Assembly: GCA_030549775.1 (NCBI GenBank)
Contig: CM060171.1
Location: 139,470,859-139,534,858 of the forward strand
Direction: 5' to 3'
Origin: Tamarix chinensis
Taxonomy: Eukaryota > Streptophyta > Magnoliopsida > Caryophyllales > Tamaricaceae
DNA: 64,000 nt
Positions 1 through 12,510 of the stretch are shown piece by piece; the first letter of the stretch is position 1; every line of letters begins with the position of its first letter. The notes below the pieces were generated by a model that saw nothing but the letters and a program-made list of their open reading frames with translations, made no database searches and was not told the origin of the DNA. The translations under genes and the position numbers were made by a program.

Positions 1-272
1 TTTAGCCACACTGTTATTATTATTTTCTTTTTATCGTAATTACTGAAGCCTCAATTTGTCATATTTTTAGCCATATGCGTTGTCATTTAAATAGGATAAT
101 TCTTAAAAATATAATACCCAAAAGTCTACTAATAGAATAAATTTATTTTTAATCATCAAAATTTAAAAATTAAAACTACACACATAACATTCAACAACAT
201 TTTACTCAGTCCAACGCCTTCTTCAACGTCGAAACTATCAAAACACATCAGTTCTACCACCGAAGTGGCCAA
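1..272 (+). promoter_or_regulatory. 5' flank of PRMT7, probable promoter region
   Basis: This AT-rich stretch lies directly upstream of the PRMT7 reading frame and must hold at least part of its promoter and 5' UTR. I see no convincing TATA box at a sensible distance from the start codon, and base composition becomes more balanced from about position 200, as expected for a transcribed leader. The transcription start cannot be placed from sequence alone. Confidence 0.35.
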
Positions 273-416
273 ATGCTTGGGAGACGCAAAGTCGCAGGCA
301 CGCGCTCCTACACAAGTTACACAACACAAGTGCAGAGCCTTTGCTTGCCTCGCCGTCGAGGTTCAAACACCATGCTTATCGAAGCTCCAACATTCCAACT
401 TTCATGGCTACTCTAA
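273..416 (+). promoter_or_regulatory. Upstream ORF overlapping the first PRMT7 start codon
   Basis: An ATG at 273 opens a 47-codon frame that ends with TAA at 414-416. It is out of frame with PRMT7 and runs 13 bases past the first PRMT7 ATG (404), but stops about 100 bases before the second in-frame ATG (521). If transcription starts upstream of 273, scanning ribosomes meet this frame first. That would reduce use of ATG 404 and could favour reinitiation at 521. Whether the leader includes 273 is inferred, not shown. Confidence 0.4.
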
Positions 417-3400
417 TTGTCCCTAAAACCCTAGTCCCCTCCATCTTTCATTTACAGTTCCAGATTCCCTGCCTGTACCGCCAATCTATATCCCATCTTA
501 ATTCCAGAGCAACTCGAGCCATGAGTTCTAGTTCAACTCAGAGAATTTTCCAGCTCAAACTCGACCCTCTCACCGGAAACTCCGAATGGGTCGTCGTCGA
601 GGAAAGTGACGACGTTTCCGAAGGTTTTGGTAATTCAAAGCCTACCTTAGCAGCTACTTCGTACCTCGACATGCTTAACGATTGTTGGAGGAATAGAGCT
701 TACCGTGAAGCTATTGATAAGACTATCACAAAGCCTTGCCATGTACTTGATATTGGGTAAGTGGGAAATCTTTCGTCGGATTTGAGAAGCTACTTAATAC
801 TAATTTTCGCTTAGTATGGTGAGCTGATTCTCTAGTTTCGTGATAACATTGATTTATGCGAACATTTGGAGTCAGTTCATGGCATTTGATTGAAATAGTC
901 TAGTTCTTACATTTAACTGTTGAATTCGATTAGTATAGAATTAGTTACTGGTGAGTTATGGAGTTAACAGACAGCAAAAGAAAGCATATTTGCGAAGTTT
1001 TAGTAATTGATCCTCTACTCGTTTAAAGATTAGAGTTTGAGGCGTAGGAATTTGTTTATTGCATTATTGCTCTGTTTACTAACCGTTTATGTTCAAACAT
1101 TTTTTTTGGTAAGCAATGTAGATTTGTATTACTTCCAAATAGGCATGAAGAATTATATGTTTAGTAAGTCATAAGATCATAAAACTACTCAAATTACATC
1201 AGATTATCAATGGAAAAATATTTAATTTCTAAAGGATGGACAATCTGAAAATGACTCCATTCTTGTTGCAAGCTCACGACAATGGACTAGGTGAGTGTTT
1301 TAGGTTCTCTTCTTTGATTCTGAGAGGTTCTTAGTTTTTTTTTTTAGACTAAATGTGATAGCAACATGATGCAAATAAAGCTCTTAGAGCCTTCTTCCTA
1401 AATAAGGGGTGTCAACCACCTTTTTCCATTCAATGAATGGCTTTTGACCATGTCTTTTTGGGGTGAAGGCAACCAAGATTCTGAGTTATGTTTTCTTATA
1501 CTTTATGTGAATAAGAACATTTAAAAGAACAAATGATTATGTGTTTCATTATTTTCATTACACAAACTGCATTCTTGTCTTGTGTTGATGCCTAATTTTG
1601 AAAGCCTGTCTCTGGTTGCAAGTCTGGTCTGAACATTTTTGTTGAACCTTGTTTGTATTGCTTTTTTTTTTTTGGTGGGTATGTGTGTGTGTGTGGTTGG
1701 CTTGGGTGGTATGACAGTGCAGGCACTGGCTTGTTATCTATGATTGCTGTTCGTGCTATGGATCAAACCATACCTGGTCCCACTAAAGGTACGGTAACAG
1801 CTTGTGAATCTTTCCTTCCAATGGTGAAGCTGATGAGGAAAATCCTGCGTCTCAATGGTATGGAGAGGAAGATAAATATTATCAACAAACGCTCAGATGA
1901 AGTTAAAGTTGGAGTCGATATCAGTTCCCGAGCAGATGTTCTTGTGAGTATAGTTGGTTTAATTTTTCATGTTTTTTCTCTAAGAAAATATTTCAAATGT
2001 TAGTTACTTGTATAATTTCTATGTATTTGATGTGAGAAGAAGAGTTCTGAGGTACAGAAGCAGCTGCAGTTAGTCAATAGTTTAGCATGGGAATTGATTA
2101 TTTGAATTATCAAATAATCTGGAATCTAATTGTAGGGTAACCTGACTAGAATATGTGCTAAATGCTAAATGATCCTTCTTTCATGGAGACCTTTACTTGT
2201 TAAGGAGACTGCTATTTAGTTAGACAAAATCGATACTGTCCTTTTATCAAGGTTGGAAGAGTTATTTTTCCCTCCTGTTGGTTTCAATCTGATCCCATTG
2301 TAGTAATTTATGATGCATCACAAAGAAGTGGATGCGACTCGGAACAACTTTGGAAGTCTTCTCAGACTATGATCAGTCTGACTAATATGGAGATCTGACA
2401 CCAGTTATCAATTATGGAAAGTGATATGTTCAGGGGTGGTTGCCTCTGAATTAACTACGAGCTATCATTGATACTGAGAGTATGCTTGAAAATTGGCTTC
2501 CATTCTGATTTGAAAGCATGTTCTTAATAGCTAACCACAACATCAATGTTTGGTGGAGAGGATATTCTTAATGTAGTTTTTCTGAGAGAATAATATGAAA
2601 GTGAGAGAATGAATTTTTTACTACTCCTAAGAAAATTTGTCAGGGGGAAGACTAGGCAGATGTATTTTGTTCGCAGTTCTCACTTACATATTGAGGGGAT
2701 GGATGCATAGATCTAGAAAAGCTGAATTATTTTTCTTATGTGTCAGATTTGCTCTATTGAAACTGTGCATAAGTTGTAGTGTTGTTGTGTGGATAATGAC
2801 CTTATTTAATTTTTCCTATTTGAAATTGCCATATTTAGGTTAGTGAGATATTGGATTCAGAATTGGTGGGTGAAGGTTTCATACCTACTCTGCAAAATGC
2901 ACATGACATGTTGTTGGCAGAACGTCCTCTAACAGTACCTTATAAAGCAACAACATATGGCCAGGTAATCAACGACATATATCTTGTTTCTTTATGTTTA
3001 TTTCTTCTTTTCAGCTCTTGATTTCCACTTTTAGTGTCTGATGTACTTACAAGAACAGCCAGTCATTTTCTATATGTTCCTTAATTTCTTATATATGCCT
3101 TCGCTTCTCCCTAGATTTATGGCATGGACGCTGCCCCTCCCTTTTACTAAGGGATCTTATTCATTCATCATATTCTTCTTGCTATAGGTTGAAAGTAATT
3201 AACAAATTTTTGGCATTGGAAAAACTATTTTAGATAACGTTCCAATGAAAGTATGACCAGTAAAATATGGGGTGTGTAGGTTGGTTTTGGATTCATGTAT
3301 GGCTAGCATAAGAGTGAGTGCAATCAATATGTGCCACATATCTGGTATTTTGTTTATGTTTAAAAGCTCAAGCCTTGAGGATCTGTTAATTCCACATTTG

Positions 3401-6400
3401 GTTTGTTTGTTCCACGGAAATTTAGCATGCTACAGGTTATGTATTATCCAGATAGCATTATGTGACATTGATTTCTAAAATCTACCAAATCAGGGGAGCC
3501 AAATATATCTTTCCTCTTGTTGAAGTCATCACCAACTGCCATGACTTCTTTAATTATTGAAGGAGGGGAATATTTCTGTTGAGTTGAAAAGAGATTTCCA
3601 TTATAGTCTGGTCTCATTGGTACAATATTGGTAACATTGCCATGGCTTCATCCTCATGCCAAAAGTCTGTTCATGCAGGACTGAACTAATATTAGTAACA
3701 TTGTTATCTTGTTGTTTATCTTGTGAAAAGTTGAACTTTAAGAGGGGAAGGAAAAATGGGGCAGCTATCCCAAGGTGGTGGTAGTTGAGTGCTGGACTTG
3801 TGAAAAGTTGAGTCAGGAGAAAATCAATTGATACATCCCTTTCTTGTTATCCAGACAATCTGATTACCGTTTCTTGCAGTAAATGCAGTGCCTGATATTT
3901 CGATCTAGTGGTAGTTTGTACTGCTAATAAGGGTGAAGTATAACATGTGTTTTTCCAGTCACTTTTGATATATCTTACCGTTCTTTGGTGTCCTTATGGA
4001 GGAATGGGAATTCTTCTCTAGCTAACAGTATGGTTTTGCTTTCAGCTGGTAGAAAGTAATTTTTTGTGGAAGCTACATGACCTCCACAGTAATGAATATT
4101 ATGCATCAGATGGCATACATCTTGTCCCTACTGGGCTAGATAATATACTGGGTGTCAAGCCACAACAGTATCCTATGCACTGCAGTTCACTGCTTGAAGA
4201 AATTGAGCTGGTATTATTACTTTTCTAAAGTCTTCTCAGTCATTTTAGTTCTGATACACTGCTCAATTTATTATTTATTCAGCTTTCAGAACCCTTCAAA
4301 ATTTTTGAATTTGACTTTTGGAAACGGCCAGACAGTCACGGGGAAGTTGACATACTCATAAAGGCTGTCAAAGATGGAAGAGTCAATGCTGTTGTCTCAT
4401 GGTATGATATTTCTTCATTTGAACCACGGAACTGTTTCTAGTGACTGTTACATTAAAATTTGGTCTCCTGTTTAGGTGGGTTCTTCAGCTTGATTCTGAA
4501 GGAACAATATTTTACTCCACTGCCCCCAAATGGATAACAGAGTTGCAAGGTAGGTTCTTTATTGATATTTTTAAGAATATGAAGTAGCTGACCATTTTAT
4601 TGAAGTGTTCAGTTCATCTATCTTCCAATGCTAGTCTTACATTCTTGGTTAGACTTGCTTGGAATATATCTACTATGGTTATATTCTGAGCCAGAGGACC
4701 CTTTTATGAAAATTTCCCCATTTCTTTCTGAGATATGTGAATTCGGATACTTTTGCCTACTTTTTTAGCAAATGAACTGCTTTTTGTCTCTCATAGGTGC
4801 TGGCAAATGGTGTGATCACTGGAAACAGTGTGTTTGGTTTGTCCCTGGAAAAGGTGCAGCTGTATCTAAGGATCAGGAGGTTCACTTGCGTGCTCTGCAC
4901 TCTGACATCAGCATTTCATACAATCTGAGGACTCAAACAACTGAGAGCAAGACTTACCATTTTTGGGATGATCAGCTAATGCTGTCACCAGAGAGAATTG
5001 CAATTTATGGGAAAAATGAATGGAGGCAGTCGATGTTATCAGCTCTTCGAAAAGCGGTAAGAACTGCCAGCAGATCTTTGCAAAGGACTGGGTGCTTTTT
5101 TCTTCCCTTCATTGCTCTGTATCCTTGCCGTTTTAATCAGAAATGGTTCTTTTTATGTTCTAATGTTTCCCCCTTTTTTTTTTATTAAAAACTGGATTTA
5201 AAGACAGTGCATTGCAGGTGCCATGTGTTCAAGTGTTATTATTATTATTATCATTATTTTTGCTATTAATATTATTACTGTAGAAGCAATATATTTTATA
5301 GAAATCTTGTAAATCCTCATCTGGAATAACTACAAAAGTTTATTATGTTTATTTCCCAAGCAAGCACTGCATTTCAACTTCAAGAATTTCAAATTAGTCT
5401 GAAATTAATATGCTTATGTCACAGTTCTGTTAAACCCCTTCTTTTTGTAGTTGGATGGTAGGGAATCCTCGTTTTGTGTGGTTGCAGATGATAGTGTCTT
5501 TTTGGCCACTGCTATTGCACATCTTTCAAAAACATGCCGCATAATTACATTGTTCCCGGGACTGAGAGCAAAAGGTTCTCATTACTTGCAAGCCATTGCT
5601 GAGGCAAATCATTTTTCTATAGACCGTTTAGAAGTGATTGGGCACAGTACTGATAGCTTGTTGAAGCACACTTTGCATCGGCAAAAGGTAATTCCTGCTG
5701 AATACTTGACTGATGTTTCATGCTTTTACTGGCACCATAATACCATTGATGTTGTTCTATTGAAGAACTGGAACGATTTGCTGGATCATGGCCACTATGA
5801 TTTTCCTAGATTGTGGAGCGTATGGCATTGGCATCTCTGATGCATCTTAAAATTGCTTTAGATTATCCCTGATACATTTAATTGATAGTTTTGCCGTACC
5901 ACAGCATAACTACAGGTTTCCAATTCATACTTCTTATTTGATGTGAAGGTTGACCTATTGGTTGGAGAACCATTCTACTATGGAAATGACAACCAGCTTC
6001 CGTGGCATAATTTACGCTTCTGGTAATTGCTTTATTGTTTTTTACTTCTGAATTCTAAAGGGTTGATCTTAACTGTGTTGAGTATATTATGACATTCTTG
6101 GAGTGCATCAGGTTTATGGCAAATAGCTTGATTTCATGTGCATTGCTTTCTGATTATGTGTCACTAATTTAAAGACCTGATACTGATTGAATTATGATAA
6201 TAGTGGCCTCAAATTCCGGTATATGAATTCCAATTTCTGCTCCACAAAGTATGCACCTGCAGTGTTATGCTAGTTGGTTAAATATCAAACTATGAGTAAT
6301 TTTGATCTTAGCATCTAGTGAATATGGACAAAGCAACAACATGGTCTTGTGGTGGTATGAGTGACACGCTGAATGATCTCCTGTTGTGAAGACTATTATG

Positions 6401-8757
6401 GTTCAACCATGGATGAGAGACTGCCATCACTTAGATATGGTGGATACATATAAAGGGAATGCCACCCATGTTTGCATGCTCCTCAAAAAGTTACATATGA
6501 CCAGTGGTGGAGCTAGGGCTTTGCACCATGGAATTCCAGATTAAGTATATTTTGACATGGTTATATATCACAAAGATCAACTTGGTGTAGTGGACACCAT
6601 GGGAATTGTGTTATAATAGGTGAGATGGAGGTCGAGGGATCGAATATCTATGGCATACTAATTTTTACGTCAGCTGGGACCTATAAAATTAGAACAATCC
6701 TCATGGCATCATAAGGATTCAAACCGACAACCACCAAGACATACGTTACCCACCTTAACCATTCATCCAAATGTTGATTATTAATCTTTCTCACTTATAG
6801 GTATTATATATTCTAAATTGTTGTAATCCTTCTTTTTTAATCATAATCAATGTACTTGTTTATTTGGCTCTAATTATGTTACTAGCAACTACAATAATAC
6901 AACTAGCTAATTTTTTATTTATAATGTTATTAATAGTACATTTTAGAATTGTATGATTAATTAATGAACAAATAATATTTTGGTGAGATTTTTTAAATAA
7001 TAATAATTCAATATCATTAATCATGAAAAGCTATAAATCACAAACAAAGTTGGGTTGAACAAAAATGGATGTTATATTATTTTGAATGGTAAATTCATTA
7101 TTAAATTATTATTATTATAATAGAGAGACACCATTAAGTAAAATATCTGGCTCTGCCACTGCATATGACAATGCTTTTTGTTGGAGAATCTCTTGGAACC
7201 CTAATTAGGTTTTTTTTTTCTAGTTGTTGATACATCTTTTCAATTTCAATCACCACTTAGGTGGTCGATGGAGCTAGTTTGTCAAATAATTGCACTGAGA
7301 GTGCCATGCTGTCAATTGTTCACTACTACATTCTCATTCCATCATTGAATGCCCAAAGTAGCAATTATAGTCAGTTTATGTAATAGTCCATGCCATCCTC
7401 CCCCATCATGATTCAGCACCAAGGATATTTGCTTGTTTGCCCATATCCCTGATTAACTTTGGTTCCCCATTTTCTGGGTGTTAGGAAGGAAAGAACAGTC
7501 CTGAAGGAAATCCTGTCTGAAGATGCAAAGATTATGCCTTGCAAAGGAATACTAAAGGCCTGTGCTATGTTTCTCCCTGTAGGTGTCTTCCGTATGCTTG
7601 GTGGTTTGAACTAATTACAAAATAATTCCATGTAAGTTTATGAATGTTTTATTCCCAGGATTTGTGGAGAAGTCGTTGCAGCCTTGGAAAGATTGAAGGT
7701 TTTGACCATTCAGCTGCAAATGCCACCCTGGGGGGCTGTGGTAACTTGCCTCCATCTGAAGACAGTCCCTGTTTGCCGTTCTTTGTTTGGCAGTGTGGGG
7801 AAATCAAGGCAAAGTTGATCTTTTTCCTGCTCTTCTTTTGCCATTTTCCTTTTTCATGTTAGCTGGCTTTGACTCAGCTTCAAGCTACTACAGCTCATAT
7901 CAGTTAATATCATTATTCCATCTTACAGGAACTTAGTGAAAGATTCACAGTGATGGAGTTTGATATCCTAAAACCAATGACTTCTTGCTCTGGGAAAGTA
8001 AAGGTATTTGTGGTGTCAATTATGAATTGTTATAGGTGTCCAAATGGCAAACTCTATTCATGAGCCTCTGAATTTCCCTACTTAACTTTGTTAAGTGTGG
8101 CGTGTTGTAAACTCAGTGTATTGCTTAGCCGTGCCCCCTACATAATTGCTGCTTCATGTATGCCATAATTTATACGTGCCCTTCACAAAATGGTGACCGT
8201 GCCTTATTGTTTATACTAAAAGAGCAGCCCTCAACCTTCAACTGTTATATAATGTGTTCATTTCAATGTATAAGAACTGATGGATTACTTATTATCAGAA
8301 AGCGTTCTTGCATCTCATGTTTTTCCACTTGTGTTATAATATATCAAGGTTGCATTCTGTGTTTTCGCTGCAGGTTGACTTTACTGCATCAGGGACATGC
8401 CATGGATTTGTTCTGTGGATCGACTGGGTCATGGATGAAGAGAATTCTATTGTAGTACCAACAGGGCCAGGTACCGATACGGGACTGTAAATTTTTAGTG
8501 CTCGAAGGCAACACTAGTATGTAAATGTCCGAATGAGTAGCTGCATATTATACGCAAGTGTAGCTTTGACATCTAACCACAATGTTGGGTGTAATACAGA
8601 TCAGAGATGCTGGAAACAAGGAGTAAAACTTCTATCAGAACCAATTATGGTACAAATCCAAGGTGGGAGGGGTACTGGTGGACACACTTCAGCTGAACTT
8701 GAAGTGGTATTTGATTCTTTGAATGGTGATCTCGCGATCAAACACGAATTTGTCTAA
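404..8757 (+). CDS. PRMT7: Protein arginine N-methyltransferase 7 (14 exons)
   Basis: PRMT7 transfers methyl groups from S-adenosylmethionine to protein arginines and is a type III (monomethylating) enzyme in animals. Exons: 404-756, 1718-1943, 2839-2964, 4046-4210, 4283-4401, 4476-4549, 4797-5056, 5451-5687, 5949-6022, 7485-7578, 7659-7808, 7929-8003, 8374-8470, 8600-8757. They sum to 2208 nt (735 aa) with phase kept at every junction. Motif I VLDIGAGTG is at residues 114-122. The double-E loop SEILDSELVGEG is at about 195-206, with E196 and E205 spaced as in active PRMTs. SWW at 329-331 sits at the THW-loop position. A second, degenerate methyltransferase repeat follows, with GEPFYY at 526-531 then LPWHN, as is normal for PRMT7. 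Starting at ATG 521 instead gives 696 aa, close to human PRMT7 (692). The N-terminal 39 residues have no acidic residue and could be an organelle-targeting peptide. The gene looks intact. Exon ends were placed by eye from splice sites and homology. Confidence 0.94.
6502..7161. mobile_element. hAT-type MITE inside PRMT7 intron 9
   Basis: The 660-bp insert has terminal inverted repeats (left CAGTGGTGGAGCTAGG; the right end reads CTGGCTCTGCCACTG). It is flanked by a perfect 8-bp target duplication CATATGAC (6494-6501 and 7162-7169). An 8-bp TSD and CAGTGG-type termini fit the hAT superfamily. It accounts for nearly half of the 1462-bp intron and has no coding capacity. Confidence 0.92.
6585..6665 (+). 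repeat. Possible tRNA-like (SINE head) segment within the MITE
   Basis: Within the hAT MITE, TTGGTGTAGTGG resembles a pol III A box. About 45 bases downstream, GGTCGAGGGATCGAAT resembles a B box. The spacing fits a tRNA-derived SINE head, but no SINE end or target duplication is visible, so this may be chance. Confidence 0.25.
7809..7928 (+). other. GC-AG intron 11 of PRMT7
   Basis: The donor reads AAG|GCAAAG and the acceptor TTACAG|GAACTT. Only the GC donor at 7809 keeps phase. The nearby GT at 7814 would change phase and put a stop in exon 12. Both flanking exons encode recognisable PRMT7 sequence. Confidence 0.85.
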
Positions 8758-9240
8758 GAGGCGGTTGTTTCAGCGCTGATGACCATGGACACTAGAGAAA
8801 GGTTCAATATATATCTATGATGGATTTTGACAAGTTTAATTAATTTCACTTCTTTGCCAATGATAATTCAAAGTTTTGCCGAAATGTTCTTGTTTGTAGC
8901 TGCTTATGTAAGGCAGTGCTGGAATGGTTAGTAAGTTACTTGGTTTGACATGCTTTTATCAAGTTGAACTCGACCTCACTGTGCAAGTGCTGAATGTCAT
9001 CCGTCGAGGGAATATGACTAATTGATCAAATATGCCATATCTTTTGTGAACGAAGTTCTCTTATCTCCTCGGTAACAGCGGCCTAAAATTCCGGATGCTG
9101 TATGATTTTCGTCTCCTCTTAATGAGCCGATGCCTGGCACCGTCAAAAGCTAGCACCAGCTGAACGTATGATTTTCATCCATCTAATAGAAGTAATACTT
9201 TGTAACATTGTGCGATGTATCCCTCCCCCTCCCTCCTATT
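8758..9240 (+). other. PRMT7 3' UTR and downstream flank
   Basis: The region follows the PRMT7 stop codon, has no significant reading frame and has a composition like the exons up to roughly 9200. AATAAG-like signals occur near 9297. The cleavage site cannot be fixed. Confidence 0.4.
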
Positions 9241-9925
9241 TTTAAGAGATGTATCATCAATTGTGTTGGGGGAATATTATTTCTAATTATTTGTATAATA
9301 AGATATATTAAGTTGTTCCACAATTTATAACATAATACTAGGATCACTTTGTATTAATTTGTTACACGCCAAACAAAATACTCACGCTAGACGTTATTTC
9401 AGCTGTATTCTCTCATGCACATGATATTTTAGGAAAGATTTGTTCATTTAAATGTAGAGACATTTTTTTTATAGAGTTTGGTTCAATTCTAATTTGTGAT
9501 TATATTCAACGCATATTTGTTTTAGCTATTCAGTTACTGAATTGTTTTGGTCTTTCTATCTTATTTTTTTAGTAACATAACATCTGATTTTTTTAATTAT
9601 TTATCTTAGTTGTATTTTTGGTTTATATTTTTGAATTACAATTCACAATTCAAAAATAATTGAAATTCAAAATTCAATTTCATATTATTATTAATTCAAT
9701 TGGAGAACTTGTAGAAATTGACTTGCAGATGATTTGCATCAAAGAAGTAAGACTACTAAATGCGTATGGAATCTCTTTAGGTATAGTTTCTATTAGATGG
9801 ATGAAAATGAATGAGTAAAGTATTATGGTGTATTTATAATTTTGCCATGCATGTGTTATTTATATTCATTGCATAAATTGTTTAGAGTCATTACAATCAA
9901 TAGAGAGCTTTATTATGTTAACTGT
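9241..9925. other. Intergenic AT-rich DNA, nothing recognised
   Basis: No reading frame, RNA gene or repeat structure could be supported here. A short run of near-palindromic AATTC-rich sequence around 9630-9700 is the only visible structure. Confidence 0.5.
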
Positions 9926-9929
9926 TTAT

Positions 9930-10330
9930 TTTCGGGCACCAAAAGGCCTATGTTTAGCATCTTAATGAACACATATGTTCCTTTTTAATTGTGATTTCTT
10001 TATCTTGGTTCATTCCATAAAAGACTTAGGTTCATTTATGTTAAACCTTTATGTCCATGCTGTAAAATGTATATGTTGAGAATTTTAATGAACATGTGTC
10101 TTATTGTTCATGTATTTACTCTTATATGTTAGGTTTATTGCATTAAACAATAAGGTTCATTACGTTACTTGCTTATGTTCATGCTTTAAAATATCTATGT
10201 TCAACATCTTAATGAAGATATGACTCTGCATTTAATTGTTAGTTTGCCTATGTTAACCATTGAGGCTCATTCAATAAAAAGAGTTAGGTTTAGAAAGTTA
10301 TTCATTTAAGCTCAACATAATAAACAACTT
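9930..10330. repeat. Degenerate ~120-bp tandem repeats upstream of the FAR1-like remnant
   Basis: A phrase close to TATGTTNANCATCTTAATGAA recurs near 9950, 10068 and 10197, each copy followed by a GGTTCATT-like phrase. The period is about 118-129 bp. Such arrays are typical of subterminal regions of DNA transposons, and this one lies directly 5' of the FAR1/Mutator-type coding remnant. Linking the two is inference. Confidence 0.5.
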
Positions 10331-10421
10331 GTTAAATGTTTATGTTAGGTCCATCCCATAAAATAAATAGGTTAATTATGGTAATTGTTTAGGTTCATTT
10401 TATAAGAAAAAAAATTATATT

Positions 10422-12510
10422 TTGCTTATGATGAATACGTTATTCATGAACACAGATGTTGATGTCAATGAACATGAAGGACTTGCAATTAAAGATGGAA
10501 GTTCTAAACTATTAGGATTAATTGTTCACTTTGAAGAGGAGGCCTACATGTTGTATGGTGATCATGCATATAAATTTTGGTTTAATATTAGGAAAGGCAA
10601 GGTAAGGTTTAGAGTTCATGGAAAGCTATTAATGAGACAATATCTTTGTTATAAATATATGATGAAATCTTGTAAGGAGAAATATCCGGTGACATATATA
10701 AAGATGGACATTTGGTGTGGTTACAAGGATATGGTTTAGTTCCACATAGAGAAAAATGGCTTATAGATTGTTAAATCACATAAAAAGGAATATAATAATT
10801 CATTGTGTGATAGTGGCAACAAACATTAGTCCCAACAAAATGTCACAAATGATTAGTTGACAATGTTAAATACTATAAATAACTCTAGGGGTTAGGTTAT
10901 GTGATACAATCAAGTTGTTAAAATAAGCAGAAAAGGGTCACAAAACTTAGGATTTAACCCCAAGGATGCTTATAACATTGTGGCAAGTAGTTTGCGTCAA
11001 AGATTTAATGCCACTGACTCAACTTCATTAGTGGAGATATTCAAAAAAATGAACATAAAAGAAAAAAAACTTTTATTTTGGTTTTAAGGTGGATGAAGAG
11101 GGTATGCTTATTAGTTTAGTTTAGCTTGATGGTAGAGTAAAATATGACTATGATTTTTTTGGTGATCTCTTGGTTCCTGACACAACATATAGGACCAACC
11201 AGTATGATATAATTTATGGCCCTTTTGTAAGCATGAATCATCATGAGCAGAATTTGATGTTTATTTGTCCTTTTTTTATTATTAAATGAAAGGATTGATT
11301 ATTTTGTTTGGTTGCTTAAAATGATAATGAGATCTATGGTTAGGGATGTAAACGAGATAGATTTAGGGCAGGGTACGTCCATACCAATATATGTACCTAA
11401 TAAAAAAAACTCATATTCAAATCCATACCTGTACCCAAACAATTATTCACTAATATATCATGTCCATATCTATTAGATATCCATTATCCAACATATAACT
11501 TGTTTACTTGTAAAATAACCCAACGAATATCATCCAATGGGAAAAATTAAGGATTAAGAGTAATTAAAGTTAAGACAAATCACCATTTGAACCTTAATAT
11601 TATACTATATTCAGTTTTAAATCAAGCTCAATAGGATAATTATATATCAGACAAATTGGTATGCATATGGATTCGGGTACACATATGGATGCACCTTACC
11701 TGTTTTCATACCCAAATCTGATGGATATTTTATCCTTCTTCTATATCCTTATCAAATTTTCCTTCCTCGATATTTGTATCCATATTGGTATGAAAAAAGC
11801 TTTACACTATTGCTAATCTTTATGATATTTTTCACTATTTTATGAAAGTGATAAAAGAGTGGAGGAGTAGTGAAAGTGATTTTAATTTTAACAGTTGGCA
11901 AGGGAAACCAGATAAGAAAGTGAAGGATTTGAAGTTGTTTTCCTAGATGAGAGTCATATATACTGCTAAAATTAATAATACGTTTGAGCTAGAGTTCCTT
12001 AAATCTACTGTATTCATGCAAGAGGTTGTTTAAGTTGTTGATGGGGATTATTACTTATAACGTATGGTTGAAAAGCATTGATATGATCAAAAACATGTAG
12101 TTTAGTTCTCACATATTGATCATCAAAAACATGTTGTTGAAGTTGTTTAAATTGGAAAGCTATTTTTTTGAAGTGGGTATATTATGTTATCATTATATTT
12201 AGATATTCGGCATCAATTATGTCGATACCATTCTTAATTAGTATGTTATTAAAAGGTGGAAAATGGATCTTTATATTATTATGACTATGATGGACTTAAT
12301 CAATGGCCATGGTGATAAATTTGGGACATGTTCTTTAATTTGGAGATTTCAAATGATGAGGAAATTCAATGGTTTAGTTTCAACAAGTTATTACAACTCC
12401 AACCACAAGAAGTTATGTTAGGATGTATATAATCGGGTTTATGCTTATGTGATGAATGAGTTTGGAGGTGAGAAATTAGAAGGCAATGGGTGTTCGCCTA
12501 CAAAGTAATG
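10422..12510 (+). pseudogene. FAR1/FHY3-like Mutator (MULE) transposase remnant
   Basis: The opening frame (10422-10739) carries a FAR1-type DNA-binding region: an FEEEAY..Y..HAYK..F.IRKGK pattern followed by a cysteine-containing segment. After stops and frame changes, the MULE transposase core is readable at about 11075-11280: a VDEEGML motif, then YDFFGDLLVPDTTYRTNQYD, then GPFVSMNHHEQN. This is the family's FGDvvafDtTYrtNrY...GvNhH block. Weaker similarity to the C-terminal part continues to about 12500. FAR1/FHY3 proteins are transcription factors derived from Mutator transposases, and elements of the same type persist as transposons. Multiple stops and an inserted hAT-like element (11341-11815) show it is dead. 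I cannot tell whether it was a host FAR1-like gene or a transposon; the flanking repeats favour a transposon. Confidence 0.82.
11341..11815. mobile_element. hAT-like MITE inserted in the FAR1-like remnant
   Basis: The insert starts TAGGGATGTAAACGAG and ends TTTACACTATTGCTA, which is a decayed inverted repeat of the start. It interrupts the transposase similarity. Candidate 8-bp flanks (ATCTATGG and ATCTTTAT) match at only five positions, so the superfamily rests on the TAGGGATGTAAA terminus. Confidence 0.5.

Noticed and set aside
5057..5188. Extension of PRMT7 coding past exon 7
   Set aside because: A strong GTAAGA donor lies at 5057, the sequence after it does not match PRMT7, and exon 8 continues in the correct phase.
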